Assembly (NCBI RefSeq): GCF_001936115.1
Contig: NZ_MPDM01000005.1
Location: 1 to 64,000 of the forward strand
Direction: 5' to 3'
DNA length: 64,000 bases
DNA from: Boudabousia marimammalium
GTDB taxonomy: Bacteria; Actinomycetota; Actinomycetes; Actinomycetales; Actinomycetaceae
Positions 34,247 through 43,820 of this stretch are shown in pieces. Positions within the stretch are counted from its first letter, which is position 1; each line of letters opens with the position of its first letter. The notes beneath the pieces were generated by a model. The model saw nothing but the letters and a program-made list of their open reading frames with translations. It ran no database searches and was not told the DNA's origin. Made by a program: the position numbers and the translations under genes.

Positions 34247-35428
34247 GTGGACACTACTGTTTGGATTCCCGTTGTGAGCGCCCTCCTCGGTCTCGTCGTA
34301 GGAGCGAGCGGCGTTTGGGGTGCCTGGATTAGTGAACGTAGTCGCCATCGTGAAGAGCTACTGGCCGAGGGTGCCCCCGCGCTCCCCCTAGAACCGGGAG
34401 TGCTTTCCATCCTAGCTGCTGTTCCCTACACCGCGATTGTCCTAAATTGTCGCGACCGGGTGGTTCGGGCCGACGCGAACGCTTACGCTTATGGTCTGGT
34501 AAAAGAAGAATCTTTAGCGAATCTGGAGCTGGCGGAGATTGTGGAGAATCTTCGGGCAACCGGCACTGTCGTAGAGCAAGAGCTAGAAGTAATCCGCGGT
34601 CCCTTCCCCTCCGGTCAGACGATCCCGGTGATGGTCCGGGTGGCGCCCTTACGGGACGGATACGTACTGATTCTGGCGGAGAATCTGTCTGCTTCGCGTC
34701 GTCTGGAGCAAACCCGGCGCGACTTCACTGCGAACGTCTCCCATGAGTTGAAAACCCCGGTGGGAGCAATCCAGCTACTGTCGGAGACTATTGAGAATAA
34801 CGCGGACGATCCCGAATACGTGCAGCAGTTCGCGCGTTCACTGCGGAAAGAATCAAAGCGCCTAGCCAACCTAGTGTCGGACATTATTGACCTTTCCCGT
34901 TTGGAAGTGCCAGATGCTTTGCATGAACCTGAGCTAGTTGACGTTGATGAGCTGATCCAGAACGTCACAGAGATGCAAAGCGTTTTGGCGGCGGAGAAAC
35001 AAATCTCCCTCGTCGCCTCTAGCAAGAATACGGGCGCTGCCGTTTGGGGTGACGCGGACCTGCTGACTACCGCGGTGCGTAATCTGGTTGATAATGCGAT
35101 TCGCTACTCTGAGTCGGGCGGCAGTGTTTCCATGGGTGTGACGGTGGAGGATGAGCTGGTTAGAATCGCCGTAGTCGATCAGGGGCCCGGCATCCCCGCT
35201 GCTGAGCAGGACCGGATTTTTGAACGCTTCTACCGGGTTGATCCGGGGCGCTCACGGGCGACCGGGGGTACGGGGTTGGGGCTTTCCATTGTTAAGCACG
35301 TCGCGATGGATCATGGTGGTACGGTCTCCGTTTGGTCCAGTCCGGGCCGCGGGTCCACTTTTACGCTGGTGCTACCGCAGGCGCGTATAGAGGATGACTT
35401 CGATAGGATGGACGAAAAGGAGGACTAA
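34247..35428 (+). CDS. senX3: SenX3-type sensor histidine kinase
   Basis: 393 residues. One N-terminal membrane helix (residues 3-25), a PAS-like region (about 50-150), HisKA with FTANVSHELKTPVGAI, and HATPase with NLVDNAIRYS, DQGPGIP and GGTGLGLSIV. It phosphorylates RegX3 under phosphate limitation. No ribosome site is visible; the -10 TACGCT (34235-34240) ends 6 nt before the GTG, so the mRNA is probably leaderless. regX3 follows after 2 bp. Confidence 0.94.
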   Translation: MDTTVWIPVVSALLGLVVGASGVWGAWISERSRHREELLAEGAPALPLEPGVLSILAAVPYTAIVLNCRDRVVRADANAYAYGLVKEESLANLELAEIVENLRATGTVVEQELEVIRGPFPSGQTIPVMVRVAPLRDGYVLILAENLSASRRLEQTRRDFTANVSHELKTPVGAIQLLSETIENNADDPEYVQQFARSLRKESKRLANLVSDIIDLSRLEVPDALHEPELVDVDELIQNVTEMQSVLAAEKQISLVASSKNTGAAVWGDADLLTTAVRNLVDNAIRYSESGGSVSMGVTVEDELVRIAVVDQGPGIPAAEQDRIFERFYRVDPGRSRATGGTGLGLSIVKHVAMDHGGTVSVWSSPGRGSTFTLVLPQARIEDDFDRMDEKED

Positions 35429-35430
35429 GA

Positions 35431-36117
35431 ATGACCACGATTTTAGTTGTCGAGGATGAAGAGTCCTTCCGTGAGCCTTTAACTTTTTCGCTGCGCCGGG
35501 ACGGATATCAAGTGATTGCTGCGGCGGATGGGGAATCTGCCCTGCGGCAGTTTGAGAAAAACAAGATCGATTTGGTGCTATTGGATCTGATGCTACCGGG
35601 AATCTCTGGCACTGATGTGTGTAAGCAGATTCGGGCGAAATCCCAACTCCCCATCATTATGGTGACGGCCAAGGATGATGTGGTGGACCGAATTATTGGA
35701 CTTGAGCTAGGTGCCGACGACTATGTCTCTAAACCGTATTCGTACCGTGAACTTTTAGCTCGAATTCGCGCAGTTTTGCGCCGCAACTCCCAGGGGGAAA
35801 GCACTGGTTCTATCCTGGAGGTTGCGGGGCTTCGTATGGATGTGGAACGTCACGTAGTGACCCTGGAAGGGGAGGAACTTAACCTGCCGCTGCGGGAGTT
35901 TGAACTGCTTGAATTTTTGTTGCGTAACGCTGGGCGCGTGCTGACCCGCGGACAAATTATTGACCGGGTTTGGGGTTCCAACTATGTGGGGGACACGAAG
36001 ACCCTGGATGTGCACGTTAAGCGTTTGCGTAGCAAGATCGAGGAAGACCCCGCCCATCCTCAGCGCATCGTGACTTTCCGAGGTTTAGGCTACAAACTGG
36101 TTCCGCAAGAAGACTAG
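35431..36117 (+). CDS. regX3: RegX3-type response regulator (OmpR/PhoB family)
   Basis: 228 residues. Receiver domain with the phospho-aspartate in IDLVLLDLMLPG and the switch residues VTAKDD and SKPYSYRELLARI. Winged-helix DNA-binding domain from about 130 (REFELLEFLLRNAGRVLTRG, VDVH-type recognition helix). AAAGGAGG ribosome site. Expected to bind the PHO-type boxes before pstS. Confidence 0.95.
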   Translation: MTTILVVEDEESFREPLTFSLRRDGYQVIAAADGESALRQFEKNKIDLVLLDLMLPGISGTDVCKQIRAKSQLPIIMVTAKDDVVDRIIGLELGADDYVSKPYSYRELLARIRAVLRRNSQGESTGSILEVAGLRMDVERHVVTLEGEELNLPLREFELLEFLLRNAGRVLTRGQIIDRVWGSNYVGDTKTLDVHVKRLRSKIEEDPAHPQRIVTFRGLGYKLVPQED

Positions 36118-36208
36118 GGAGAGGACGAGGAAGACACGACAGATTGGCCCAGTAGCTAGGTGGCTAGTGGTAGAATGGTGAGACACGAGCTATTTCAAGG
36201 AGACCTTC

Positions 36209-36730
36209 ATGTCTTTCAAAGTCGGTGAGACGGTAGTTTACCCTCATCACGGAGCCGCCACTATTGAGGCTATCAACAAGCGGACCATGCGCGGTGAAGA
36301 GAAAATCTTCTTAACCCTTCGGGTCGCGCAGGGAGATTTGACCATTCAGGTTCCCGCGGAGAACGTGGAAATGGTCGGCGTTCGCGACGTAGTTGACGCT
36401 GACGGTTTGAAAGAAGTCAGCGATGTACTCCGCGCGGACAATATTGATGAGCCTTCCAACTGGTCCCGCCGTTACAAGGCAAATGTGGAAAAAATTGCGA
36501 CCGGCGATATCGTGAAAGTCTCCGAAGTGGTCCGTGATTTGACCCGCCGCGACTGGGATCGTGGTCTTTCCGCCGGGGAGAAGCGAATGCTGGCGAAGGC
36601 TCGGCAGATTCTGATTTCTGAGCTGGCTTTGGCCCGCGACACTAATGAGGAAACTGCGGAAACTCGCCTAGATAAGATTCTGGCGGAGGCAGCCCCTGAG
36701 CCTGCCCCCGAGGAAGAACCACAACCGTGA
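36209..36730 (+). CDS. carD: CarD-family RNA polymerase-binding regulator
   Basis: 173 residues. The N-terminal RNA-polymerase-interacting domain ([20 protein letters not shown]) and the C-terminal helical DNA-binding domain with [14 protein letters not shown] and [16 protein letters not shown] match CarD, which stabilises open promoter complexes, notably at rRNA genes. Strong AAGGAG site, and a -10-like TAGAAT near 36171. The last 20 residues are an acidic Pro/Glu tail. The stop overlaps the ispD start. Confidence 0.95.
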   Translation: MSFKVGETVVYPHHGAATIEAINKRTMRGEEKIFLTLRVAQGDLTIQVPAENVEMVGVRDVVDADGLKEVSDVLRADNIDEPSNWSRRYKANVEKIATGDIVKVSEVVRDLTRRDWDRGLSAGEKRMLAKARQILISELALARDTNEETAETRLDKILAEAAPEPAPEEEPQP

Positions 36731-37458
36731 TGCCCTCCGCGGGAGTTAACGCCCCGGTTTGGGTGGTAGTGACTGCCGCTGGTTCCGGTAACCGTTTAGG
36801 TGCTAAGCAGCCGAAAGCTTTGGTTTCCTTAGCTGGGCGTACCCTCCTTGAACACGCCCTGCAACGGGTCAGCCTAGTGCAGAATCTGGCGGGTGTAGTG
36901 GTGACGATTCCAGCTGTTTCTCTCCCTGACTTTGCGCCGACAAAACCGGCTTGCTCGATTCCAGTATTTTTTGTCGAGGGTGGGGCCAGCCGCCAAGCAT
37001 CAGTATTTGCTGGACTTCAGGCCGTGGCACAGTACGCCCCTTTGGACGCCCTCGTCCTTGTCCATGATGCGGCCCGCTGCCTCATGCCAACTGAAGTTTT
37101 TGATCGGGTAGCTAGCCGCGTTGCTGAAACAGGGCATGCCACGATTGCGGCGCTGCCGGTAGTTGACACCATTAAGCAAGTCTCGCAGCAAAACCCCCAG
37201 CAGGTAGCAGGCACGGTGGACCGCAATCAGCTGCGCATCGTGCAAACCCCGCAAGGTTTTGTCCTCGACCAGATTCTGCAGTTACATGAGCAGGCTCAGT
37301 CTCAAGGAGACTCAGAAAGCACGGCCGCCACTGATGACGCGGGACTGGCAGAAACTGCCGGACAGCCGGTAGAAATTGTGGACGGAGCCAGCGAAGGCTT
37401 CAAAATTACCACGCCCACGGACTTGAAATATGCCCAGTTCTTGGTGAACACCAAGTGA
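36730..37458 (+). CDS. ispD: 2-C-methyl-D-erythritol 4-phosphate cytidylyltransferase
   Basis: 242 residues. MEP isoprenoid pathway: couples CTP to methylerythritol phosphate. Nucleotide-binding front TAAGSGNRLGAKQPKAL, then LVLVHDAARCL, RNQLRIVQTPQGF and TDDAGLAE are family motifs. The start ATG overlaps the carD stop (TGATG). carD-ispD linkage is common in actinobacteria, but the usual ispF does not follow here. Confidence 0.94.
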   Translation: MPSAGVNAPVWVVVTAAGSGNRLGAKQPKALVSLAGRTLLEHALQRVSLVQNLAGVVVTIPAVSLPDFAPTKPACSIPVFFVEGGASRQASVFAGLQAVAQYAPLDALVLVHDAARCLMPTEVFDRVASRVAETGHATIAALPVVDTIKQVSQQNPQQVAGTVDRNQLRIVQTPQGFVLDQILQLHEQAQSQGDSESTAATDDAGLAETAGQPVEIVDGASEGFKITTPTDLKYAQFLVNTK

Positions 37459-37521
37459 ACAGTTGAAAGCATTTTAGTTTATCGCTGATTATTTCTTGAA
37501 TATTGCATTAAAGTAATATTC

Positions 37522-38919
37522 GTGACTTACATACCTGCATCATCGAATACCAGTCCTGTCCCTGAGGACTCACTGTCGCTTTGGAAAACTGTTACGCGGT
37601 GGCCAGTGTTGGCCTGGGCCAGTTGGGATTTTGGTTCAGCCGCCTTCAACGCGGTCTGTACCACCTTCGTATTCTCTACTTTCCTTACCACCGATGGGCT
37701 CTTCACTGACACGGGCACCGCGCAAAGCCACCTGTCGAACGGGATGGCGCTAGCGGGCGTGGTTATCGCCTTGCTTGCCCCCATTGCCGGTCAGCGCGCA
37801 GACCGTCGCGGTCGTGGCACTCGAAGTCTAGGTATTTTCACCTTCCTTGGGATTGCCTGCATGGTAGCCATGTACTGGGTTTACCCCGAATCGCCGATGG
37901 GTGCCATGAATGCGCTCTGGTTCGGTATTATCCTGCTGGGCTTAGGCAACATCTTCTTTGAGTTCGCCTCCGTGAACTACAACGCCATGTTGAACCGGAT
38001 TTCCACCTCAAAGAATAGGGGCACAATCTCAGGTTTTGGCTGGGGTTCAGGCTACTTCGGCGGCATTATTTTGCTGGCTTTGTTGCTGGTAGCTTTCCTC
38101 GGTTCTGGCATGCACTGGTTCGGGGTTACTGACGTCAATCACATGAACATTCGCGTCTCAATCCTGACTTCGGCCCTGTGGTTTACTGTTTTCGCTTTGC
38201 CGGTGCTCTTCACCATTCGCGGCGTTAAACCTAATGAGAACATCACGGGGCAAGGCCGGGAGAGCTTCTTCGACTCCTACAAGATGCTGTGGGGAACCAT
38301 TAAGGATCTTTTCCGCAATGCGCCGCAGACCCTGCTGTTCATGGCAGCCTCAGCGGTTTTCCGTGACGGCGTAGCAGGCATCTTCATCTTCGGTGCCATC
38401 ATTGGGAAAGCCGTTTTCGGTTTCGACACCACCCAGATCATGATTTTTGCGATCGCTTCCAACGTGATTGCTGGCGTTGCCACCTACCTTTTTGGCTGGG
38501 TGGAGGACTACATTGGTCCGAAACGAGTCATCATTATTTCCTTGGTCGCCATGATTATTTGTGGCACTCTGGTCTTTATTCTTCATAACGGTGGTCAGCG
38601 TGTCTTCTGGATTGTGGGCTTAGCGTTGACTGCTTTTGTCGGTCCCGTGCAGTCGGCGTCACGCTCCTTCCTGGGCCGTGTGATTCCTCCGGGACGGGAA
38701 GGTGAAGTCTTCGGATTGTACGCCACCACGGGCCGTGCCGTTTCTTTCCTTGCCCCCGCCATGTACTCCTTCTCCCTGTATGTCGGATATCTCATTGTGG
38801 GTAAGGCGGCTGGATATGAATACTGGGGTATTTTGGGCATAGTATGGATTCTGTTAGTCGGACTTCTCCTGCTGCTTCCGGTCAAGCCGGTTAAGCAGCA
38901 TAAGAACTATCAACACTAG
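37522..38919 (+). CDS. UMF1-type MFS transporter
   Basis: 465 residues with about 12 membrane helices. The opening PVLAWASWDFGSAAFNAVCT is typical of the UMF1/Atg22-like branch of the MFS, whose substrates are mostly unknown. GTG start; the possible -10 TAAAGT ends 7 nt before it, consistent with a leaderless mRNA. Confidence 0.85.
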   Translation: MTYIPASSNTSPVPEDSLSLWKTVTRWPVLAWASWDFGSAAFNAVCTTFVFSTFLTTDGLFTDTGTAQSHLSNGMALAGVVIALLAPIAGQRADRRGRGTRSLGIFTFLGIACMVAMYWVYPESPMGAMNALWFGIILLGLGNIFFEFASVNYNAMLNRISTSKNRGTISGFGWGSGYFGGIILLALLLVAFLGSGMHWFGVTDVNHMNIRVSILTSALWFTVFALPVLFTIRGVKPNENITGQGRESFFDSYKMLWGTIKDLFRNAPQTLLFMAASAVFRDGVAGIFIFGAIIGKAVFGFDTTQIMIFAIASNVIAGVATYLFGWVEDYIGPKRVIIISLVAMIICGTLVFILHNGGQRVFWIVGLALTAFVGPVQSASRSFLGRVIPPGREGEVFGLYATTGRAVSFLAPAMYSFSLYVGYLIVGKAAGYEYWGILGIVWILLVGLLLLLPVKPVKQHKNYQH

Positions 38920-38955
38920 ACTTTTGCCGGCTGACACCTAAGAAAGGTCACGTCA

Positions 38956-39819
38956 ATGCGCCGGTTTTCGCTATCCACTATGGTGGTCGGATGCGCGCTG
39001 CTTTTGTCTGCTTGCGCGCCCGCATATCAAGCTGGAGGTTTCACCCCCAACAAGTCGACACTCAGCACCCCGGAAGTCACTGTCGAAACGGTAGAACCAA
39101 CCGTGGACAGCCCCGAGACTCCCTCGACCCCTGAGCCTCCCACTCCTGAACCTAAGGAGCGTTTAGCGCATGGGAATGAAGCAACCGGTGGGCCGAACTG
39201 TGACGTGGAAAAGTGCATTGCTTTGACCTTTGATGACGGCCCGGGGGATTACACCGCCCAGGTTCTGGATGCCCTCCGGGCGGCTAATGTTCCCGCCACT
39301 TTCTTCGTGATGGGACGTCAGGTCAAAGCTCAACCTGAGCTCTTGCGTCGGGCGGTAGCGGAAGGTCATGCCATCGGCGGACACAGCTGGAGTCACCCAC
39401 AACTGACGAAGTTGAATAACGAACGCCTCATGCATGAGCTGGTCGACACTAACAAAGAGATCGAAAAGGTGGTCGGTTTTACCCCCAATCTGATGCGTCC
39501 ACCCTACGGGGCAGTGAATCATCGGGTTCGTAAAGTGATGGCCGATCAGGGCCTAGCCGCCATTCTTTGGGACGTAGATACCCTCGACTGGAAAGACCAT
39601 AACTTGGATAAAGCCATGGGTTATGTCCGTCAGCAGACACAAAATGGCTCCATCATTTTGATGCATGATGTGCATGAGATTGCTCCGCAGGCGGTTCCTT
39701 TGATTGTGAAGGAGTATTCCGCGAAGGGCTTCAAGTTCGTGACCATCCCTCAGCTTTTCGCCGGGAAAGAGATGCTCCCTGGGGCAAAGCACTTTAACCG
39801 CTTCAAGGTGCTTAAGTAG
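38956..39819 (+). CDS. Polysaccharide deacetylase lipoprotein (NodB domain)
   Basis: 287 residues. Lipoprotein signal with LLLSAC, a Thr/Pro/Glu-rich linker (about 35-75), then a complete carbohydrate esterase 4 domain: catalytic Asp in LTFDDGPG, zinc histidines in GHSWSHPQL, RPPYG, and LMHDVHE near the end. Likely removes acetyl groups from peptidoglycan or another wall glycan outside the cell, often a lysozyme-resistance trait. Ribosome site AGAAAGG. Confidence 0.92.
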   Translation: MRRFSLSTMVVGCALLLSACAPAYQAGGFTPNKSTLSTPEVTVETVEPTVDSPETPSTPEPPTPEPKERLAHGNEATGGPNCDVEKCIALTFDDGPGDYTAQVLDALRAANVPATFFVMGRQVKAQPELLRRAVAEGHAIGGHSWSHPQLTKLNNERLMHELVDTNKEIEKVVGFTPNLMRPPYGAVNHRVRKVMADQGLAAILWDVDTLDWKDHNLDKAMGYVRQQTQNGSIILMHDVHEIAPQAVPLIVKEYSAKGFKFVTIPQLFAGKEMLPGAKHFNRFKVLK

Positions 39820-39827
39820 GTTCCCCA

Positions 39828-40757
39828 ATGGCTGTATTGACTATCGCTGGTGCGGGACTGCTGGGCTCTCGGCTCGCTGACCTAGCTGAGCAGAGCGGCT
39901 GGACAGTCAGAGTTTTGCATCGCGTCAAATCCCCGCGTACCCAAGTAAAGATGGATAAGTTTGGGCGTGAACACGCTCATTGGAATCCTGCCCAGGGCCT
40001 GATTCCTGCCACTGCGTTAGCTGGCTCTACCGCAGTGGTGTGCCTGAATGGGGCGGCGATTGCTCCGCAACCGTGGACACCGAAGCGCAGAGCCTTGCTG
40101 GAATCTTCGCGGATTGATTCGGTGAATACGCTGGTTCAAGGCATGGCGGCATTGCCCGCCGAAGCGCGACCGCAAGTCTTCCTGTCTGGTTCTGCTATTG
40201 GCTTCTACGGTTCCAGAGGGGACCGTGTCTTAGTGGAGCATGATCACGCTGGCAAAGGCTTCCTAGCTGACCTCTGCGTCCGCTGGGAGGTTGCCGCGCA
40301 GGCGGCAGCCAGTTTAGGGGTCCGAGTGGCGCTTTCGCGCACCTCTTTGATTGTGGCCGCCGAGGACGGCATCGGGGCCCGGTTGCATCATCTGTATCGT
40401 TGGGGTTTGGGCGCCCGCCTGGGGGATGGGAAACAGTGGCAGTCCTATGTTTCACTTAATGATGCGGCCCGTGCCCTGCTGTGGGTGATTGAGCATGAGG
40501 ACGTTTCCGGTCCTTTCAATCTGGCGGCTCCTGCGCCCATCCAGAACGGGGAGCTGCACGACTACCTGAACGGTGTCTACCGGTGGAAATCACGTCTGGC
40601 TGCCCCCAGTTTCGCGGTGCGTGCACTGGGTAAAATGGGGCGTGAACTACTGCTGGCTTCGCAGCGGGTTATCCCGAAAAAGCTCACCGATTCGGGCTTT
40701 ATTTTCGAGGATGTGACCGTGCCAGATATCTGGCGTTCAGTGTACGGAATGAACTAG
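39828..40757 (+). CDS. TIGR01777-family SDR epimerase-like protein (YfcH type)
   Basis: 309 residues. N-terminal Rossmann motif GAGLLGSRLADLA, then LNGAAIAPQPWTPKRRALLE and the LSGSAIGFYGSRGDRVLVE segment typical of TIGR01777 proteins. C-terminal DUF1731-type end. Probably NAD(P)-dependent; substrate unknown. Starts 8 bp after the deacetylase stop. Confidence 0.88.
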   Translation: MAVLTIAGAGLLGSRLADLAEQSGWTVRVLHRVKSPRTQVKMDKFGREHAHWNPAQGLIPATALAGSTAVVCLNGAAIAPQPWTPKRRALLESSRIDSVNTLVQGMAALPAEARPQVFLSGSAIGFYGSRGDRVLVEHDHAGKGFLADLCVRWEVAAQAAASLGVRVALSRTSLIVAAEDGIGARLHHLYRWGLGARLGDGKQWQSYVSLNDAARALLWVIEHEDVSGPFNLAAPAPIQNGELHDYLNGVYRWKSRLAAPSFAVRALGKMGRELLLASQRVIPKKLTDSGFIFEDVTVPDIWRSVYGMN

Positions 40758-40768
40758 CTCTCTCTATT

Positions 40769-40796
40769 TTGCACTCTCTTTAGATTGTGTTATATT
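40769..40796 (+). promoter_or_regulatory. Promoter of the metNIQ operon
   Basis: -35 TTGCAC (40769-40774) and -10 TATATT (40791-40796) with a 16-bp spacer. Transcription should begin near 40803, immediately before the riboswitch. Confidence 0.6.
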
Positions 40797-40808
40797 TGCT
40801 TTACTTAA

Positions 40809-40897
40809 ACCATCCAGAGCGACGGAGAGACTTGGCTCGTCGAAGTTGCAGCAACCCCCAAATCTTTGGTGCGGGTGCTACCGCCAAGACCGATGGA
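40809..40897 (+). ncRNA. SAM riboswitch (SAM-I/IV clan) controlling metNIQ
   Basis: The conserved S-box pattern is readable in order: closing helix CCATC (40810-40814) with GATGG (40892-40896), CAGAGCGACGGAGAGACTTGG, the GAAGTTGCAGCAACC segment, and GGTGCTACCGCC-like sequence before the 3' closing strand. The 3' strand of the closing helix runs directly into the GGAGG ribosome site of metN, so SAM binding probably blocks translation. I could not separate SAM-I from SAM-IV by eye. Confidence 0.85.
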
Positions 40898-40904
40898 GGA
40901 CAGA

Positions 40905-41987
40905 ATGAGTACTACCGGTAACCTCTTTGAGGATACCTCCGAGCAGTCGGAGAAGAATCCGACAAGCGTGCAACCAATGATTGAGTTGCGCGGACTTTCC
41001 AAAACCTACCAGAGTGAATCTGGAAGGGTTGTGGATGCCCTCGTTGATGTGAACTTAGAGATTCAGCGCGGTGAAATCCACGGGATCGTTGGCCAGTCCG
41101 GTGCCGGTAAGTCTACTCTGATTCGTTGCCTCACCACTTTGGAGTCACCTACTTCCGGTGAAGTAATTGTCAACGGTGAAGACCTTAGTCGACTAGGGCA
41201 GTCTGCGCTGAGAAGAGCGCGCCGCAATATCGGCATGGTCTTCCAGCATGCGAACCTGCTTGATGCCCGCACTGTGGAGCAAAATATCGCCTACCCGCTG
41301 CGTCTTAACGGCACGCCTGCCGCTGAAACGAAAGCGAGAGTCGCAGAACTATTAGAGTTCGTGGGCCTAACTGAACGCGCCAACTCTTACCCCTCGGAAC
41401 TGTCAGGTGGACAGAAGCAGCGCGTCGGAATCGCCCGGGCGTTGGCCGACCGTCCGCCGGTGGTGCTCTGCGATGAGCCGACCTCCGCCCTCGATTCTGA
41501 AACTACCGGACAAATTCTGCATCTGCTCTCTGATTTGCGAGAACAGTTTGGGGTGACGGTCGTAATCATCACTCACGAAATGAGCGTGGTGCGCGAAATC
41601 TGCGATTCGGTAACCTTGTTGGAAGATGGAAAAGTTGCCACTACTGGTCCGTTGGAAGAACTGGTGAAGGATGTGACCAGCCGCCTGACCTGCGATTTGG
41701 TGCCTTTCCCCGCTATTTCAGCCCGCGATGTCACTCATGATGCCCACGGTAATGAGAATGCCTTGCTGGATGTGCGGTTTACCTCCAGCCCCGGCAAGCC
41801 GACCGGTTCGGCGGTAATGACTTTAGCTTCTTCGCTCTCTGGCGATTTAGCTGCCGGAACTTTCGAAACTTTAGGACGCACCCAGGTGGGTCGTCTCGCT
41901 TTAACAGTGCCACGTAGCCAAGTGAAAGCAGCCTTGGCAGCTTTCCACTCCCATAATATCTTCGCTGAGGAGGTGCCCGTAGTATGA
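40905..41987 (+). CDS. metN: Methionine ABC transporter ATPase MetN
   Basis: 360 residues. Walker A GQSGAGKST, signature LSGGQKQRVGIARALA, Walker B VVLCDEPTSALD, H-loop ITHEM; the C-terminal third (from about 270) is the NIL/ACT methionine-sensing domain that inhibits transport. The ATG at 40905 is chosen because GGAGG precedes it; an upstream in-frame start at 40866 lies inside the riboswitch and is not real. Overlaps metI by 4 bp. Confidence 0.95.
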   Translation: MSTTGNLFEDTSEQSEKNPTSVQPMIELRGLSKTYQSESGRVVDALVDVNLEIQRGEIHGIVGQSGAGKSTLIRCLTTLESPTSGEVIVNGEDLSRLGQSALRRARRNIGMVFQHANLLDARTVEQNIAYPLRLNGTPAAETKARVAELLEFVGLTERANSYPSELSGGQKQRVGIARALADRPPVVLCDEPTSALDSETTGQILHLLSDLREQFGVTVVIITHEMSVVREICDSVTLLEDGKVATTGPLEELVKDVTSRLTCDLVPFPAISARDVTHDAHGNENALLDVRFTSSPGKPTGSAVMTLASSLSGDLAAGTFETLGRTQVGRLALTVPRSQVKAALAAFHSHNIFAEEVPVV

Positions 41988-42700
41988 GTTCGTATCTACC
42001 AGTTTTGGTGACCTCTCTGATGGGCACCGATAATGGCACCTGGTTTGACAATCCGGTGATTCGCTCCGGCTACCTGACTGCGGTTTGGGAAACCGTTGCG
42101 AAAGCTGTCAGTTCTACTACTTTGACAATGCTTCTTGGCATCCCCCTCGGGATTGCGCTGGTCGCCACCGGTAAGGATCACCTGTTTCCCTCACGAGGGG
42201 TGAACTCAGTGCTCTCCTTCATAGTGAATGTGGGGCGTTCGATTCCTTTCCTGATTTTGGCGGTCGCAATCATGCCCTTCACCCGCTACTTGATTGGGAC
42301 GACAATCGGCTGGCAGGGCGCGCTAGTGCCGCTTGTAGTGGCAGCCGTTCCCTACTATGCGCGACTGGTGGAGACCGCAATCCTCGGTGTCGAAAAAGGC
42401 AAAATCGAGGCCGCCCAAATGATGGGCGCCTCCCGGATGCGGATTCTTTTCGATGTGCTCCTGCGTGAAGCTGCCGCGCCGCTTGTGCAAGCTAGCACGG
42501 TTTTGGCGATCACCCTGATCGGTTTCGGTGCCATGGCTGGAGCTCTCAGCGGTGGCGGACTCGGCCAAATGGCCATGAACTACGGCTATAACAGGTACGA
42601 ACTCGATGTAATGGTTTTGACCGTAGTCGGCATCGTGCTTCTGGTGCAGATTGTGCAGATGGTTGGCGACATGATTAGCCGGAGAGTCGATCACCGTTAA
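41984..42700 (+). CDS. metI: Methionine ABC transporter permease MetI
   Basis: 238 residues, five membrane helices, with the MetI-type coupling loop KGKIEAAQMMGASRMRILFD and the NVGRSIPFLILAVAIMPFTR segment. ATGA overlap with metN. Forms the homodimeric channel. Confidence 0.95.
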   Translation: MSSYLPVLVTSLMGTDNGTWFDNPVIRSGYLTAVWETVAKAVSSTTLTMLLGIPLGIALVATGKDHLFPSRGVNSVLSFIVNVGRSIPFLILAVAIMPFTRYLIGTTIGWQGALVPLVVAAVPYYARLVETAILGVEKGKIEAAQMMGASRMRILFDVLLREAAAPLVQASTVLAITLIGFGAMAGALSGGGLGQMAMNYGYNRYELDVMVLTVVGIVLLVQIVQMVGDMISRRVDHR

Positions 42701-42831
42701 GGAAACGACCTCCGGAGGCTACTTCTAGTCCCTGTCCGTAACTATCTTCTGCAAATTTGGTGCACAAAATTGGCTCAATGCCTGCACCCCAAACTCTTTG
42801 ATTTTCGAATCTGTAGTGAAAGGAAACTACT

Positions 42832-43656
42832 ATGCGTAAGCTCACTTCTACCCTCGCAATCGTCACCACTGCCGCCGCCCTCACCCTCACGGGTTGCTCT
42901 GCCGGCACAGATAATAATGGTGCCGACAGCACCAAGGAAGAAAGCGCCACCTTGATTGTTGCCGCGAATCCCACCCCGCACGCCAAGATTCTGGAGTTCG
43001 TGCGCGATAACCTTGCCGAAAAAGAAGGCCTAAAACTAGACATTAAACAGTTCGATGACTATATTGCACCGAACGAAGTCCTACAGGCCAAAGAGGTTGA
43101 CGTAAACTATTTCCAGACGATCCCTTACCTGAAAGATCAAGCTGAGAAACGCGGCTACGATTTCGTTCCCGGCAAAGGCATCCACCTTGAGCCACTAGCG
43201 CTGTACTCGAAGCGGATCACCGACCTGAAAGACTTCCCCGAAGGTGGCCAGCTGGGGATTATTAACGACCCCACCAACCAGACGCGGGCACTGAACCTGC
43301 TGGCCCAGGCCGGCTTCGTGGAAGGCCCAGTTCCGGCCGGCGCCACTATCAACACGGTGAAGAAACTGAAAAACTTTGAGTTCGTGGAAGTTGCCGGCCC
43401 GCAGCTGGCACGCTCCCTCGAAGACGTGGACGCAGCCGTGATCAACGGTAACTTTGCGCAGGCGGTAGGTTTGGCACCGAAGGATGGTCTGATTGTGGAA
43501 GAAACTAAAGACAATCCTGCCTCTAACCTGCTGGTGTGGCGCAACGGTGACCAGAACCCCAATATTCAGAAGCTGGAAAAGCTCCTGCACTCTGATGAGG
43601 TGCGCGACTACATCCAGAAGACCTGGGCTGACGGTGCAGTGCTACCGTCCTTCTAA
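42832..43656 (+). CDS. metQ: Methionine-binding lipoprotein MetQ (NlpA family)
   Basis: 274 residues. Lipobox LTGC, then the NlpA signature: PHAKILEFVRDNLAEKEGL, DYIAPNEVL, VNYFQTIPYLKD and DAAVINGNFA. Delivers D/L-methionine to MetNI. AAAGGA ribosome site 9 bp upstream. It lies 131 bp after metI, still under the SAM riboswitch unless an internal promoter exists. Confidence 0.95.
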   Translation: MRKLTSTLAIVTTAAALTLTGCSAGTDNNGADSTKEESATLIVAANPTPHAKILEFVRDNLAEKEGLKLDIKQFDDYIAPNEVLQAKEVDVNYFQTIPYLKDQAEKRGYDFVPGKGIHLEPLALYSKRITDLKDFPEGGQLGIINDPTNQTRALNLLAQAGFVEGPVPAGATINTVKKLKNFEFVEVAGPQLARSLEDVDAAVINGNFAQAVGLAPKDGLIVEETKDNPASNLLVWRNGDQNPNIQKLEKLLHSDEVRDYIQKTWADGAVLPSF

Positions 43657-43767
43657 GGTGGAAAGCGCCCTCGGCCGCGGACTTAACTGACCGGTCGGCT
43701 GGCGGGCCGACCCCGCCCTCGTCCTCGGCCTGACGCGAAGCGCATCACCCGGGATGGGCACATAAAC

Positions 43768-43802
43768 TTTCCCCCTCGTCTAAAACTAGGCGAGGGGGGA
43801 AA
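43768..43802. terminator. Terminator between convergent metQ and upp
   Basis: TTTCCCCCTCG (43768-43778) pairs with CGAGGGGGGAAA (43791-43802, one extra G) around a 12-nt loop. Serves both strands. Confidence 0.65.
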
Positions 43803-43820
43803 CTATGTTTCGGGAAGCTC

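Noticed and set aside
40866-40904. Extended metN N-terminus starting at 40866
   Set aside because: This part lies within the SAM riboswitch; the ATG at 40905 has the GGAGG site.
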